From assembly GCA_947486185.1 (NCBI GenBank), contig CANKTH010000024.1, forward strand, positions 1 to 50,025: DNA of 50,025 bases, in the 5' to 3' direction. Of this stretch, positions 49,988 through 50,025 are shown in pieces. The notes under the pieces were generated by a model. It was not told the DNA's origin. It saw only the letters and a list, made by a program, of their open reading frames with translations, and made no database searches. Position 1 is the first letter of the stretch, and each line of letters opens with the position of its first letter. Source of the stretch: Deltaproteobacteria bacterium. GTDB taxonomy: Bacteria; Myxococcota_A; UBA796; SXON01. The position numbers were made by a program, and so were the translations under genes.

Positions 49988-50025
49988 GACCCTTCGGTCG
50001 GTGACGAATCGGGGGCGGCCCCGGA

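Overview
The window is about 50 kb of very GC-rich, densely coding bacterial DNA with no rRNA, tRNA or CRISPR array that I can see. The gene content points to a predatory or social delta-proteobacterial lineage, most likely Myxococcota. The evidence is two MYXO-CTERM-like sorting signals (Cys motif, hydrophobic stretch, Arg cluster), OmpA proteins with long Asp-rich thrombospondin type 3 repeats, a MopE-like metal-binding lipoprotein, a giant Ser/Thr-kinase/histidine-kinase hybrid, SUMF1-domain proteins, and a eukaryote-like sterol delta-7 reductase. I cannot name the genus from sequence alone.

Layout. 1-2.6 kb: the 3' end of an unrecognised gene facing a translationally coupled NUDIX hydrolase-subtilase pair. 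2.6-7.1 kb: a large composite OmpA protein and an aldo/keto reductase. 7.1-9.3 kb (minus): an SGNH hydrolase and a Leu/Arg-tRNA-protein transferase (bpt). 9.4-13.2 kb (plus): an enoyl-CoA hydratase, a DHCR7-type sterol reductase and a sigma-54 activator. 13.3-19.2 kb (minus): an anchored metallopeptidase, a voltage-gated cation channel with a calcium-channel-like filter, a small membrane protein, a large unknown protein and asd. 19.4-23.4 kb (plus): cphA (cyanophycin synthetase), overlapping an Fe-S protein, then msrB. 23.4-30.1 kb: a secreted TPR protein with a degenerate CHAT domain, divergent from a subtilase that carries a 20-residue GLSSSPLG repeat.

30.2-37.1 kb (minus) is a compact signalling operon: an HD-GYP response regulator, a 1465-residue STK-TPR-GAF-histidine kinase, a FliA/WhiG-type sigma factor and a PilZ protein, with junctions of -4 to +20 nt. 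It holds phosphorelay input, predicted c-di-GMP hydrolysis, predicted c-di-GMP reception and a sigma factor in one transcript, with no flagellar genes nearby. 37.4-41 kb: a MYXO-CTERM surface protein, a nitrilase and a MopE-like lipoprotein. 41-47.5 kb: a PlsC acyltransferase, divergent from a thioester-containing alpha-2-macroglobulin-like protein that lacks an evident signal peptide; this converges on two overlapping SUMF1-domain exported proteins. 47.5-50 kb is an accessory end: 13-nt minisatellites, a four-helix-bundle (23S-IVS-type) protein and an IS4-like insertion sequence with matching imperfect ends.

The candidates most worth following are the HD-GYP/STK-HK/FliA/PilZ operon, the TPR-pseudo-CHAT/repeat-subtilase pair, the internal sorting signal inside the OmpA protein, and the sterol reductase. 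All functional statements come from motif reading; no database search or structure prediction was run.
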